A DNA stretch of 64,000 nt from Aedoeadaptatus coxii. Lineage in GTDB: Bacteria; Bacillota; Clostridia; Tissierellales; Peptoniphilaceae. Under the pieces are notes generated by a model. It saw nothing but the letters and a program-made list of their open reading frames with translations, was not told the origin of the DNA and did no database searches. A program made the translations under genes and the position numbers. The stretch is from NCBI RefSeq assembly GCF_903819215.1, contig NZ_CAIJCT010000016.1; one strand, written 5' to 3'. Position 1 is the first letter of the stretch; every line of letters begins with the position of its first letter. Of the stretch, positions 15,673-24,974 are shown piece after piece.

Positions 15673-17658
15673 TCAAATTTCGTCTATCCCTAGTCTCCTC
15701 AAGTAATTATAGATTCCATCATAAAAAGCTTTCTGTCTCGTCTGATCTCGGTCGCTTCCTCTCGGAATGAAAAGGATCATCCCTTGGCGGGAGCGGGTCA
15801 ACAGTACGCGATAGGAGTTTTTAAGATAAAGCTGATCTTCTCGCTTATTTTTATTGATCCATTTAGAGCCCTTGAATAATTTATACTCCCATTTCCCGTT
15901 AACTAGTCGCAAGTCTGCATCCCACGCCACAATCGCGTAGTCGAGCTCTAGCCCTTGCACGTCAAATTCCGTCACTACATCCTCTAAAGCATAGCTGGAT
16001 CTTACGTCCTCTTTACTATTTAAAAACCAATTAGCTACGTCGATTTTATTCTTTACGAAGATCCCTTCAGGCTTTAGGCGCAAGGCGCCGCTCGTGGCGA
16101 GTAGGCCATAGCGCTGAGTTCCCCTCGCCTTTTCACACACCCACTCTTTGGCTTTATCTAAATCTCTCGTGAGTTTAATGGGATAGTGCCCTTGAATCTT
16201 AGCGTAGCTTTCTTTGGCTGCTTCTTCGTCGAGGTCGAGCATGGATTTTACAAAGTCGGCCATATCCGGTGTTCGAAATGATCGTAGTGAAACGGAAAGA
16301 TGGAGACCCTCTAAGGTCGTCACATTTAAATTCTTGGTCATGTCTTCCCAAGTGTTGCCGATGGTATATTCTTCTTTTAAATCAGAGGATACGTAAACGT
16401 CCCAATCTTTGAAACGATGATTGAGGGCGCGAAACCATTCCGGCAGGCCACCTTCCCCATCGTGAATTTCTTGCCCTCCCCCTACTAAACAAACGAGAAC
16501 GCTCCAGTCTTGGTGACGATCCAACGTACTAATGAGAAATTCCGGCTCGCTACAAGCGAAATCGGTAATCCCTTTTTTATCTTTCATAAAACGCGCAATT
16601 TTTTCAGCATTCCACGATCGCTGCGCCTCATCGTAGATCACCACGTGTTCTGGTGGAACTTTGTCGTTGTTTACAAACGAATCCCTATACTTATGTATGA
16701 TTTGTATAAAGGCATCCACGGAACGCCGCACGTCGCTTTTTTTTGCCTTTTTCCCCCGAATTTCTAAGTGACTTATTTTATCTCTTACCAAGGCTTCTTT
16801 TAATACCTGTACCAAAGGATAGTTCCCCGATAAAAAGATAGCGTGCTCTCCCTCTTTGGCATCTGCCCTTTGTGTGCTTAGATTGAGCCCGACCAGCGTC
16901 TTGCCCGCGCCGGGAACGCCCGTAACAAAGCAAATAGACTTTCTACGGTTTCGCTTGCTTTCGTCGATAATTTTATTAATCGCATCGGTGGTCACAGTAA
17001 TGTTTTTAGCACCAGCGTCGTTTCGCGTAATGTCTTCTACATCGTGATCGGTATAGAGAGCTTGGGCCGCCTCGATGATAGTTGGGGTCGGACGATAGGC
17101 ACTGTCGATCCAGTCTTCATATGAAAAAGATGGTTGCGAATAGCGAGAGGAAATTTCTTCGATCAACTTTCCAATCTCAAAGCTATTGCATTTTAGCGGC
17201 TCCGCGACTCCACTTTCTATTTTTATGTTCTTCTGAATGCTAAGCGCTTCTGTCGCAATTAAAATAGGAATAATTAGCTTATCACGGCTTTCCTCGTGGA
17301 AATTCTTCAGATCCAAAGCATAGTCGTATACCTGGTCATAGTCTCCGCTATAATAGTGTTCACTGCCGCATTTAAATTCCAAAACAAAGACGATATTTTG
17401 ATACAAGACGATACCATCCACTCGCTTTCCCATACGTGGAATGGTATATTCAAATAAAATTCTAGAGTTCTCGTCTTTTAAGGGGAGCCTCTCGAGCTCT
17501 CTTTTTAGTATTTTAATTTCTTCTTTCCACGTGTTTTTTTGAAGTAGCCTCGTACTTTCCGAGACATCGTTCCCCGCTATAATTCCTAATATAGTTTCGG
17601 AGCTATCGTCTATGAATGTACGAATTTTAGATTCGTAGTATGTATTTAATCGTTTCAT
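15673..17658 (-). CDS. Schlafen-like DUF2075 nuclease-helicase
   Basis: A 661-aa protein with two parts. Residues about 75-96 (KRVDGIVLYQNIVFVLEFK) look like a PD-(D/E)xK nuclease core with D, E and K in the right spacing. From about 240 follows a superfamily 1 helicase-like ATPase of the DUF2075/Schlafen group: Walker A TGVPGAGKTL (about 243-250), Walker B VVIYDEAQ (about 341), then late motifs FDVQGLELDYAIV (about 571) and YRVLLTRSRQGM (about 620). Such proteins often occur in defence islands; activity against phage here is only an inference. The ribosome binding site is GAGGAG. The gene is AT-richer than the core around it and sits beside a gene remnant, suggesting transfer. Confidence 0.85.
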   Translation of the reverse strand: MKRLNTYYESKIRTFIDDSSETILGIIAGNDVSESTRLLQKNTWKEEIKILKRELERLPLKDENSRILFEYTIPRMGKRVDGIVLYQNIVFVLEFKCGSEHYYSGDYDQVYDYALDLKNFHEESRDKLIIPILIATEALSIQKNIKIESGVAEPLKCNSFEIGKLIEEISSRYSQPSFSYEDWIDSAYRPTPTIIEAAQALYTDHDVEDITRNDAGAKNITVTTDAINKIIDESKRNRRKSICFVTGVPGAGKTLVGLNLSTQRADAKEGEHAIFLSGNYPLVQVLKEALVRDKISHLEIRGKKAKKSDVRRSVDAFIQIIHKYRDSFVNNDKVPPEHVVIYDEAQRSWNAEKIARFMKDKKGITDFACSEPEFLISTLDRHQDWSVLVCLVGGGQEIHDGEGGLPEWFRALNHRFKDWDVYVSSDLKEEYTIGNTWEDMTKNLNVTTLEGLHLSVSLRSFRTPDMADFVKSMLDLDEEAAKESYAKIQGHYPIKLTRDLDKAKEWVCEKARGTQRYGLLATSGALRLKPEGIFVKNKIDVANWFLNSKEDVRSSYALEDVVTEFDVQGLELDYAIVAWDADLRLVNGKWEYKLFKGSKWINKNKREDQLYLKNSYRVLLTRSRQGMILFIPRGSDRDQTRQKAFYDGIYNYLRRLGIDEI

Positions 17659-17732
17659 TTAAACTCCTCGGTTGTAAAGTATAGACTAATCTTGATTATA
17701 TCATTCTCTACACTTTCGAAAAGTTTCTACAT

Positions 17733-17779
17733 AAAATAGCCCCAAAAATCGGCTTCTTCCGATTCTTGGGGCTATTTTT
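17733..17779 (-). terminator. Bidirectional terminator
   Basis: AAAATAGCCCCAA pairs with TTGGGGCTATTTTT around a central loop. It follows the CmpB-like gene on the minus strand and isolates it from the DUF2075-like gene. Confidence 0.85.
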
Positions 17780-18731
17780 ACTCGCCTTTCAAAAGACGAT
17801 AGCGGCGTTCTCTGTTTTCCAGTACGTCTTTGTTCACCTGAACTTCCTTTTCCAGTTGTTGAATATCCCCTGCATCTCCCTTCTTCAGCAAGGCGATAAT
17901 CTCATCTTGTTTTTCGATAATATCCCGCTGCAGGCTCCAAGTGGTGGTGAGGTTTTTGCGTGCAACTTCCCGACCGGCGAGTGTTCTTTCTTCGAGAACT
18001 TCGACTTTTTCTTCGGCGAGAAGGCGGATGGCCTCTCCTTCTTTACGAATGCGCTCCAAGCGGGCTTTTACTCTCTCCGTACGGAAGGTCAGTTCCGGGT
18101 AAGCATCCATAATCCGCTTGTGGAAGACGGAGCGGTTTTCCAGGAGATAGCGAACTTCGGCGGCGATTTCTTCGCTTTTATCGGATCGACTCTTTTCCAC
18201 CCCTCGTTTCAAGAGGTTCATGATAAAGTAACTTACCATAACATCGGCGAGGAAAAGGACGGCGACGGCTGTTAAAGCGGCGGTAAAAATGGCAGGCTCC
18301 CATCGCGCAGACAGGGCGAGGAAGCACGGATTCAGTATGTTTAAAATTACGACGCCCCCAAGCCCGAAGAGGATCAAATTGCCGATCCACACGCGGCCGT
18401 GCAGATTCATGGGCTTTTGGCTGTAATCCCACCAGCGGGCGTGAAAATATTTTTCCAGTATGTAGCTTGTGGCGTATTCCAATAAGCCGCAAAGAATGAA
18501 GGCGATGAGAAAACTCATGGCCAGGGAACGATCCATGGCGGAAAGCATGTCGCCGCCCAACGTGATCATGACGGCGCCGGCGCCGTAAATAGGGCAGTAG
18601 GGCCCAATGAGGAATCCTCTGTTAATGAAGCGATGGTACTGCAAGTATTTTAAACATACTTCCGTAACCCATCCTAAAAATGAATAAATGAAAAACAGCC
18701 ATAAAATCTGCCAAATTCCGTCGATTGCCAT
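17778..18731 (-). CDS. CmpB-like putative ABC transporter permease
   Basis: A 317-aa membrane protein of the family annotated as putative ABC transporter permease (ABC_trans_CmpB). The first 200 residues contain five to six hydrophobic helices with the family sequences FFIYSFLGWVTEV, FINRGFLIGPYCPIYG and WWDYSQKPMNLHGRV. The C-terminal 120 residues are charged and helical, probably coiled coil. No ATPase partner is nearby and the transport role of the family is uncertain. ATG follows AAAGGAAGG. Strong terminators stand on both sides, so it is a single-gene unit. Confidence 0.85.
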   Translation of the reverse strand: MAIDGIWQILWLFFIYSFLGWVTEVCLKYLQYHRFINRGFLIGPYCPIYGAGAVMITLGGDMLSAMDRSLAMSFLIAFILCGLLEYATSYILEKYFHARWWDYSQKPMNLHGRVWIGNLILFGLGGVVILNILNPCFLALSARWEPAIFTAALTAVAVLFLADVMVSYFIMNLLKRGVEKSRSDKSEEIAAEVRYLLENRSVFHKRIMDAYPELTFRTERVKARLERIRKEGEAIRLLAEEKVEVLEERTLAGREVARKNLTTTWSLQRDIIEKQDEIIALLKKGDAGDIQQLEKEVQVNKDVLENRERRYRLLKGE

Positions 18732-18837
18732 GGCATCCTTCCTTTCTAAGATTAAACCTTCTATTATTTTATCTTTCCTTAAAATAAAAGACCAGATTCT
18801 TTTCTTCTATTGCTCTTTATTATCCTCCCATATCATA

Positions 18838-18866
18838 AAAAATCGCAGCAAACACTGCGATTTTAT
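18838..18866 (-). terminator. Terminator of the Mg-type ATPase gene
   Basis: AATCGCAG and CTGCGATT pair around CAAACA; on the minus strand TTTTTT follows. Confidence 0.85.
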
Positions 18867-18898
18867 TGTGTGATTCACTTTTGCTCAGCCATTCAATT

Positions 18899-21427
18899 TC
18901 ATCTGGAAAATGAATTGTGTTGGTAGAATCTTTTCTTTAAGATTTCCGCAACGAAGGCATAGACGGCGGATATACAAAGCATGGAAATAAATGCTTTAAG
19001 TGGAAGCGCCATTAAACCGAGATAGGAATTAATGGGGCTGTAGATGATTGAAATTAAAATCAAACTTACGAATACTACAGATCGTAATAATTTTTTACTC
19101 GGTTTGCTTTTTATCACCGGCCTTGCCGTTCGAACGATGAGCATCACGACCATTGCAGAAATGACGGATTCCAACATCCAGCCGGTTTGAAACAGCGTTT
19201 CATCGGCCTTAAAGATATGCAACAAGACAAAAAATGTGACATAGTCAAAAAGGGAAGATATGATCCCAAAGACTACCATAAATTTTCGGATGAATTTCAT
19301 ATCCCATTTTACCGGCGTCTTTAACCAATCGTCGTCCACAGAGTCCGATGCGATTTGCAAAGAGGGAAAATCGGTAAATAAATTGGTAAGAAGAATTTGT
19401 TTTGGTAATAGGGGCAAAAATTTCAAGAAAAGACTTGCCCCTGCCATGGAAAACATGTTTCCGAAATTGGCACTTGTTGCGACAAATATATACTTCAAAG
19501 TGTTGATGAAGGTTCTTCTGCCTTCTTTTATTCCGGATAACAACACCTTCAAACTATTTTGTAAAAGCACAATGGAAGCCGCATCTTTCGCCGTATCAGC
19601 GGCCGTATCAACTGATATGCCGACATCCGCTTGTTTTATAGCCGGCGCATCGTTGATGCCGTCGCCCATATAGCCTACTATCTCTCCGGCTTCTTTATAG
19701 GCTCTAATTATTTTTTCCTTTTGGTTTGGACTTATTTCAGCAAAAATATCGATATCCGAGACCTTTTTGTTTAGTTGACTTATAGAGCATGAGCCCAACT
19801 CGTCGCCCAACATTATTTTTTTCGGATTAAGGCCTATTTGACTTCCGATATTTTTGGCAATTTCTTGATTGTCGCCCGTTATCATTTTTAACGACACACC
19901 CAGATTCTTCATTTGAACGATGACATCGTTGACGTCTTCTTTTAAGGGATCGATGAAGAGTAAGAATCCTTTGAATATCATGCCTTCGGCCTTTTCCTTT
20001 TGAACGTCAGTATCATCGTTCAAAACTTTATAGGAAAGACCTAAGACTCTGTAGCCTTGGCTTGAAAATTCGGCAAATGAATCAAATAGTTGGGTTTTGA
20101 TCTCATGAATATTTCCAATCGAACCATCTGCCGTTTCATAAGAATCGCATATAGTGACGATGCTTTCAAAGGCGCCTTTTGTAATCATTATATTTTGGTT
20201 TGAAAGATCGGAATCCGTTTTTACTATGACGCTTAAAAGTTTATTTTCAAATGAGTAGGGGATTTCAAAAAGCTTTTGACAACCCGAAAAATCATAGTTG
20301 CTTGAACTTAAAATAGCTTCATCGATTGGATTTGAATAGCCTTCTTGAAAATAAGAGTTAATAGACGCAAATTTATTTAACATCTCCGATTGTTCGCCAT
20401 TAAAAGTTCGCGCTGAATCAAGTTTCACCTTTCCCTTAGTTATGGTGCCGGTTTTATCGGAACACATAATGGTCATGGAGCCGAAGTTTTCGATTGAATT
20501 TAATTTCTTGACTATAACGCCCTGTTCTGACATTCTCTTGGCGCCTTGTGACAAATTCACGCTAATGATCGCCGGCAACATTTGAGGGGTTAAGCCCACA
20601 GAAAGAGCCAGGGCGAACATAAAGGATTCCAAGAAAGACTTGTTTAGGACAATATTAAACAGGAAGATTAAGCCAATTAAAAGAGTCGTGACGTGTAAAA
20701 TTAAATTGCCGAAATCCTTTATCCCTTTTTCAAAATCTGTATCCATATCTTTTTGGCTAAGGGATGAGGTGATTTTTCCAAACTCGGAATCTTTTGCTAA
20801 ATTAACTATAATCGCCTTTCCGGAACCACTCATAACGTGGGTGCCCATCCAAAGGGAATTTTTTCGTTTCGAAAGATTCGTGTCGGCAGGTATTGTTGTC
20901 GTCACCTTTTCAACGGGAAATGTCTCCCCTGTTAAACTCGATTCATCAGTAGATATGGAATTACCCTCTATCAACAAGCAATCCGCCGGTATCATATCCC
21001 CTGTTTTAACCCTGATGATATCGCCAATCGTAAGATTGCCGTTGTCGATTTCCTTAAAAGCCCCATCTCTTAGGACAGAAGAAGTAACGCTAACAGAAGA
21101 CAGCAGACGTTTAACCGCATCGTTTGCTTTACTTTCATGAAGATAACTCAAAAAAGAAGAAATCATAATAATAATCAGGATAATCATTCCATCTGAATAA
21201 TCCTTCATAAAAATCGACAATACAGCCGCAAAAATTAGAATCATCGTTATGGGGCTTTTATATTGAGACAAAAAGATCATCACATTGGATCCGGATTTCG
21301 TTTCCTCAAAAACATTTTTACCATATCGTGCCATTCTGTCGCCGGCTTCTTTACTCGACAAACCATTTTCGCTCGTATTTAATTTTTTTAAAATATCATC
21401 CTTATCATAGGACCAAAAATCTTTCAT
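18899..21427 (-). CDS. Magnesium-translocating P-type ATPase (MgtA/MgtB-like)
   Basis: A P3-type ATPase of 842 aa, starting at the ATG at 21427 with AGGAGG 6 bp upstream (the frame opens at 21475). Domains in order: cation-ATPase N domain, helices 1-2, actuator domain with SLTGETFPVEK, the helix-4 signature VGLTPQMLPAI (MgtA normally has GLTPEMLP), phosphorylation site CSDKTGTITKGK (about residue 325), hinge GDGINDAPAIKQADVGIS, and six C-terminal helices. This group imports magnesium. The gene is much AT-richer than the core genes and stands at the start of an AT-rich block, so it may have been acquired. No M-box riboswitch was recognised upstream. Confidence 0.9.
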   Translation of the reverse strand: MKDFWSYDKDDILKKLNTSENGLSSKEAGDRMARYGKNVFEETKSGSNVMIFLSQYKSPITMILIFAAVLSIFMKDYSDGMIILIIIMISSFLSYLHESKANDAVKRLLSSVSVTSSVLRDGAFKEIDNGNLTIGDIIRVKTGDMIPADCLLIEGNSISTDESSLTGETFPVEKVTTTIPADTNLSKRKNSLWMGTHVMSGSGKAIIVNLAKDSEFGKITSSLSQKDMDTDFEKGIKDFGNLILHVTTLLIGLIFLFNIVLNKSFLESFMFALALSVGLTPQMLPAIISVNLSQGAKRMSEQGVIVKKLNSIENFGSMTIMCSDKTGTITKGKVKLDSARTFNGEQSEMLNKFASINSYFQEGYSNPIDEAILSSSNYDFSGCQKLFEIPYSFENKLLSVIVKTDSDLSNQNIMITKGAFESIVTICDSYETADGSIGNIHEIKTQLFDSFAEFSSQGYRVLGLSYKVLNDDTDVQKEKAEGMIFKGFLLFIDPLKEDVNDVIVQMKNLGVSLKMITGDNQEIAKNIGSQIGLNPKKIMLGDELGSCSISQLNKKVSDIDIFAEISPNQKEKIIRAYKEAGEIVGYMGDGINDAPAIKQADVGISVDTAADTAKDAASIVLLQNSLKVLLSGIKEGRRTFINTLKYIFVATSANFGNMFSMAGASLFLKFLPLLPKQILLTNLFTDFPSLQIASDSVDDDWLKTPVKWDMKFIRKFMVVFGIISSLFDYVTFFVLLHIFKADETLFQTGWMLESVISAMVVMLIVRTARPVIKSKPSKKLLRSVVFVSLILISIIYSPINSYLGLMALPLKAFISMLCISAVYAFVAEILKKRFYQHNSFSR

Positions 21428-21484
21428 AATGCCTCCTAGTGATTCGAATATATTCCAATAAAAAATAAAAAGCAATAAACAATA

Positions 21485-21532
21485 TAAAAAAGATACCGGA
21501 GTTCATTTCAATTTACTCTGGTATCTTTTTTA
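21485..21532 (-). terminator. Terminator or attenuator upstream of the Mg-type ATPase gene
   Basis: AGATACCGGAGT pairs with ACTCTGGTATCT (one mismatch) with T runs on both strands. It lies 60 bp before the ATPase start. It may end a transcript from the right, or attenuate the ATPase mRNA if the promoter lies further upstream. Confidence 0.75.
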
Positions 21533-21552
21533 ATTTACAGAACAACAAACAA

Positions 21553-21720
21553 TCAAGATGACTTAACTGTTGTCGTAATATTGTGAAACTGTAATTTTAT
21601 ATGGATCGATTCAAGCTGTTCCGAGGCAATTTTATTCCCATTCTTCTTTTCCAAACGTACGATATAGCCCAAACCATTCAAAATACTAGATTTTATTTTT
21701 TCTAGTATCACTAAATCCAT
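21553..21720 (-). CDS. Possible small ORF, 55 aa
   Basis: ATG at 21720 opens a 55-codon frame reading MDLVILEKIKSSILNGLGYI, then RLEKKNGNKIASEQLESIHI. The amino-acid usage is protein-like (charged helical pattern), but there is no ribosome binding site and no family was recognised. It could be the tail of a lost gene in the acquired block, or chance. Confidence 0.25.
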   Translation of the reverse strand: MDLVILEKIKSSILNGLGYIVRLEKKNGNKIASEQLESIHIKLQFHNITTTVKSS

Positions 21721-21864
21721 CTAATTATAGGACGTTTTCAAATTTTTAGTCCCGTCCCAGTCCCAGTACCGGATAAATATTGTTTTAATATAATATCTGT
21801 TAATCTTGTCTATCCAGTTTTCAAATTAATCTTACTTCGAATTTACTTCATTTTTACTTTTTGC

Positions 21865-22083
21865 TTGGTGGGTTTAAATCTAAATATATTACTTGGTAAT
21901 TATCCAGCCTATGGATATAAGACAAAAGATTTAGAGAACCTTAAACAAGGAGATTTTGTTAAAATCTTCGGAGAAGTAAAAACTAATATTGGCAACAATG
22001 AAAGAGAACATAAAAATGTTCGTATTCTGTCTTCTAAGATATTAAAAGCAAAAGAACAAGTAAGGAGTCAAGACAAGTTATAA
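21865..22083 (+). pseudogene. Possible OB-fold protein fragment
   Basis: A plus-strand frame (first possible start TTG at 21865) contains NLKQGDFVKIFGEVKTN, then VRILSSKILKAKEQ, a pattern typical of the end of an OB-fold domain such as those in single-strand-binding proteins. The frame stays open upstream to about 21740, but that part (many Pro-Val and Phe-Ile residues) does not look like protein and no ribosome binding site is seen. It is best read as the 3' end of a gene left behind in the AT-rich acquired block, though a short functional protein is not excluded. Confidence 0.35.
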
Positions 22084-22137
22084 AAGTGTTGAAATAGGTG
22101 CTTTTAGGATTTTAAAAGAAATCAGTTCTATAATAAA

Positions 22138-22188
22138 TTAAAAATCGTGTTGGTAGAAAAATCGTCTACTTCTACCAACACGATTTTA
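22138..22188 (-). terminator. Terminator of the copper operon
   Basis: A 16-bp perfect stem (AATCGTGTTGGTAGAA with its complement) around a 12-nt loop, followed on the minus strand by ATTTTTAA. Confidence 0.9.
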
Positions 22189-22271
22189 CAAAGAGCCAGT
22201 ACTTACATCTCTTTTTCTCCTGTAAAACTATTGTATATTGATACTTTAAGGAGTTTCAATCATTCGATCTG

Positions 22272-24398
22272 TTAACCGTTATTTTTTGAATCTAAACTTA
22301 ATAAAATAGCATTAATGGCGACGATGACTGTTGACACAGACATTAGGATTGCTCCTAATGCAGGGTTTAATGTGATACCAATAGGAGCCAAAATTCCTGC
22401 AGCTAGAGGGATAGCTATAAAGTTATAACCGGCTCCCCAAAAGAGGTTTTGTTTCATTTTACGAGTTGTTTTGTGTGCTAATTCAATGAATGATTCAATA
22501 TCTCCTGGATCAGATTGAGTCAAGATGACATCAGCTGAATCCAATGCCACTTGGGTTCCAGCGCCTATAGCTATACCAACGTCTGCTAAGGCAAGAGAAG
22601 GGGCATCATTAACACCGTCACCTACCATGATAACTTTTTTTCCTTCATCTTTAAGTGTTTTTACTAACTCATATTTGTCTTGTGGAGATTGATTTGATCT
22701 ATATTCAATCCCTAAATCTTCTGCCGCGCCTTGAGCTGCTTTTTCATTATCACCTGTTGCCATAATTGGCTCTATATTGTTATTTTTAAGAGCTTCTATT
22801 AACTCTTTACTGGTTGCTTTTAATTCATCCCCCAAAGCTACAGCACCAATGGCATCATCGTTTTCTACTAAGACACTGAGGGTTGCTCCTTTTGAAATAT
22901 CCATATCTAGATTACGTCCGTATGCTTTTTGACTGATTAATTGGTATTGGTGCCCATTGGCTTTACCTTCTACGCCAGCACCGGAAATTACATCAATGGA
23001 ATCAAAGGATACTGGACTTATACCTTCTTGGTCGGCGAAGCTTATAATTGATTGAGCAATAGGGTGACTAGACCCTCCTTCAATACCTGCCAATAGTGAA
23101 ATGATTTCCTCTTTTGTATATTTTTCATTAAAAAGTTCAACATCTAATACTTTAAACTCACCTGTTGTTAAAGTACCTGTCTTATCTAAAATCATCACAT
23201 CTGCATCTTGAGCTATTTCTAAAGATTCTCGGTCTTTTACTAGTAAGCCACGACTTGCCCCTAAGCTTGTGCTACGAGCGGTGACCAATGGAATAGCTAG
23301 ACCCAAAGCGTGAGGACAAGCTATAACTAATGTTGTGATAGCAAATTTTACTGCCGTTGGGATGTCCGCTATAAGCGTCCATACTACAAAAGCTATTAGT
23401 GCGACAATGACCGCAATATAGAAGAGCCACCCTGCAACCTTTTGAGCAATATTTTCTGCTCTGGAAGGCTGACTTTGAGCTTGGCTGATTAAATTCTGAA
23501 CTTGAGAGATGAAGGATTGATCACCTGTCTCATTCACTTTAATATAAAGAACCCCTTCCCCATTTGTTGAGCCCCCGATTACTTCATCGCCAGGACCTTT
23601 TTTAACTGCTTTTGATTCTCCAGTCAAAAGAGCTTCATTTACACGTGATTCGCCACGCTCGATAGTTCCATCTGCCGGCACATTTTCTCCAGCTTGAACT
23701 CGAATTAAATCACCTACCTTTAAGTCAGCAACTGGTCGTGTTTCTATTGAATCGTCATCTAATACTACATGAGCATCTTTTGGTACTAGCTTAGCCAGTT
23801 CTTCTTGTGCATCTCCTGCTTCTCCAATAGCTTTCATCTCAATCCAGTGACCTAATAACATGATTAATAGTAATGAAGCAAATTCAAAGAAAAAATCCAT
23901 AATTTGTTCACCTGTTACGTAAATTGCTATTACAGTATAAATACTATATAAATATGAAACACTTAAACCTAAAGAAACGAGTGCCATCATTCCAGGTTCT
24001 TTTTGTTTAAATTCGTCAACTGCCCCTTGATAGAATGGACGTCCACCATAAATAATTAATATAGTAGATAAAATAGCTACTATAATATCAGAATATGGAA
24101 AAGTAAACTGGAATGGTAGGTCAAACCCAGCCATAGGGGATAAGAGCATAATAATGATTCCTAGTGGCAATGATTTTAAGAAAAGTTCCTTAAAGTTTCC
24201 GTGATGATGGTGGTCATGCCCACTGTGTCCGCTATGATCACGCCCATTGTGTCCGCTGTGATCATGCCCAGCATGATGTTCTTGATGTTGATCCTTATGG
24301 TCTCCATGTTCTTCCGTGCTTACGTGCTCATGTTTTAAATGATCCATGTCGCCATGATTATGGTGACTGTGGGATGAATATTTGTTGTTATTGTTCAT
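22272..24398 (-). CDS. copB: Copper-translocating P1B-type ATPase, CopB-like
   Basis: A 708-aa copper-exporting P-type ATPase. The N-terminus (residues about 9-67) is a long histidine-rich tail (HDHSGHNGRDHSGHSGHDHHHH-like repeats) in place of CxxC metal-binding domains. The transmembrane metal site reads VIACPHALGLAIP, and the CPH motif marks the P1B-3 (CopB) group. Further motifs are LLTGESKAVKKG (actuator), LDKTGTLTTGEF (phosphorylation), SSHPIAQ (nucleotide binding) and GDGVNDAPSLALADVG. It follows the CopY repressor gene by 19 bp and shares its promoter. The DNA is AT-rich with mobilisation and IS relics nearby, so transfer as a copper-resistance cassette is likely. Confidence 0.95.
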   Translation of the reverse strand: MNNNNKYSSHSHHNHGDMDHLKHEHVSTEEHGDHKDQHQEHHAGHDHSGHNGRDHSGHSGHDHHHHGNFKELFLKSLPLGIIIMLLSPMAGFDLPFQFTFPYSDIIVAILSTILIIYGGRPFYQGAVDEFKQKEPGMMALVSLGLSVSYLYSIYTVIAIYVTGEQIMDFFFEFASLLLIMLLGHWIEMKAIGEAGDAQEELAKLVPKDAHVVLDDDSIETRPVADLKVGDLIRVQAGENVPADGTIERGESRVNEALLTGESKAVKKGPGDEVIGGSTNGEGVLYIKVNETGDQSFISQVQNLISQAQSQPSRAENIAQKVAGWLFYIAVIVALIAFVVWTLIADIPTAVKFAITTLVIACPHALGLAIPLVTARSTSLGASRGLLVKDRESLEIAQDADVMILDKTGTLTTGEFKVLDVELFNEKYTKEEIISLLAGIEGGSSHPIAQSIISFADQEGISPVSFDSIDVISGAGVEGKANGHQYQLISQKAYGRNLDMDISKGATLSVLVENDDAIGAVALGDELKATSKELIEALKNNNIEPIMATGDNEKAAQGAAEDLGIEYRSNQSPQDKYELVKTLKDEGKKVIMVGDGVNDAPSLALADVGIAIGAGTQVALDSADVILTQSDPGDIESFIELAHKTTRKMKQNLFWGAGYNFIAIPLAAGILAPIGITLNPALGAILMSVSTVIVAINAILLSLDSKNNG

Positions 24399-24417
24399 TT
24401 TAAATTCCTCCTTATTC

Positions 24418-24867
24418 TTAATGATGATGTAAATGACATTTGCATTGTCCTTCTGGACAATTGCAATCCACTTCTTCTACTGCGAAAGATTTTTTCATCT
24501 CTAATATTTTTTCTAGTCGATCTATATCATCGAAGCTTAAAACATGATCTTCAATGATGCTTCCTATTACATTTCCGACTTTCTTATTGCAAATACGGTT
24601 AAAAATATCTTCTGCATAATCCCTTACGGCTTCTGTCTCTTCAATATTGGCAGTGTAAATAAACTTTCTACCTTCTTGCTCTGTATTTAGTACTCCTTTT
24701 CCAACTAATCGACCTAAGATCGTTTTGATAGTGGATTGTGTCCAGTCCATTTTTTCTTGCAATACGGAAATGACTTTTTTACTAGTTACTCGATCATTTG
24801 CCCAAACTACACGCATGACTTCCCATTCTGCATCTGTGATATAAGTATTAAGTTCTATTGTGCTCAT
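24418..24867 (-). CDS. copY: CopY/TcrY family copper-responsive repressor
   Basis: A BlaI/MecI-type winged-helix repressor, 149 aa from ATG 24867 (preceded by GGAAAGGA; the frame opens at 24903). The N-terminal part ITDAEWEVMRVVWAND and STIKTILGRLVGKGVL is the DNA-binding winged helix. The C-terminus carries the CxCxxxxCxC copper/zinc site as CNCPEGQCKC, ending in HLHHH. In this family zinc-loaded protein represses, and copper(I) displaces zinc and releases DNA. Two palindromes in the promoter (24886-24901, 24919-24934) are the likely operators. The longer start would place translation across the first operator and is unlikely. Confidence 0.94.
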   Translation of the reverse strand: MSTIELNTYITDAEWEVMRVVWANDRVTSKKVISVLQEKMDWTQSTIKTILGRLVGKGVLNTEQEGRKFIYTANIEETEAVRDYAEDIFNRICNKKVGNVIGSIIEDHVLSFDDIDRLEKILEMKKSFAVEEVDCNCPEGQCKCHLHHH

Positions 24868-24885
24868 TTTCCTTTCCACCTCCTC

Positions 24886-24901
24886 GTTTATAAACGTAAA
24901 C
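24886..24901. promoter_or_regulatory. CopY operator 1
   Basis: GTTTAT-AAAC-GTAAAC, a 16-bp imperfect palindrome (GTTTAC-N4-GTAAAC with one mismatch), between the copY promoter and its ATG. Confidence 0.65.
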
Positions 24902-24917
24902 AAATATGCTCAAAATA

Positions 24918-24946
24918 AGTTTACTATTGTAAACGAATTATGTCAA
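24918..24946 (-). promoter_or_regulatory. Promoter of copY-copB
   Basis: Minus-strand TTGACA (24946-24941) and TAAACT (24923-24918) with 17-bp spacing. Operator 2 covers the -10, which explains repression in the absence of copper. Confidence 0.75.
24919..24934. promoter_or_regulatory. CopY operator 2
   Basis: GTTTAC-TATT-GTAAAC, a perfect-arm palindrome overlapping the -10. It starts 33 bp (three helix turns) from operator 1, so two repressor dimers could bind the same face of DNA. Confidence 0.75.
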
Positions 24947-24974
24947 GTCTTTTTAATAAATGTAAGAAATGCTT

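Noticed and set aside
15496..15693. 65-aa plus-strand frame beside the DUF2075-like gene
   Set aside because: The minus strand of the same bases encodes a far more protein-like remnant, and the frame runs into the DUF2075-like coding end.
21428..21560. Possible M-box magnesium riboswitch before the Mg-type ATPase
   Set aside because: Only a simple terminator hairpin is present; the leader is too short and lacks the conserved M-box segments.
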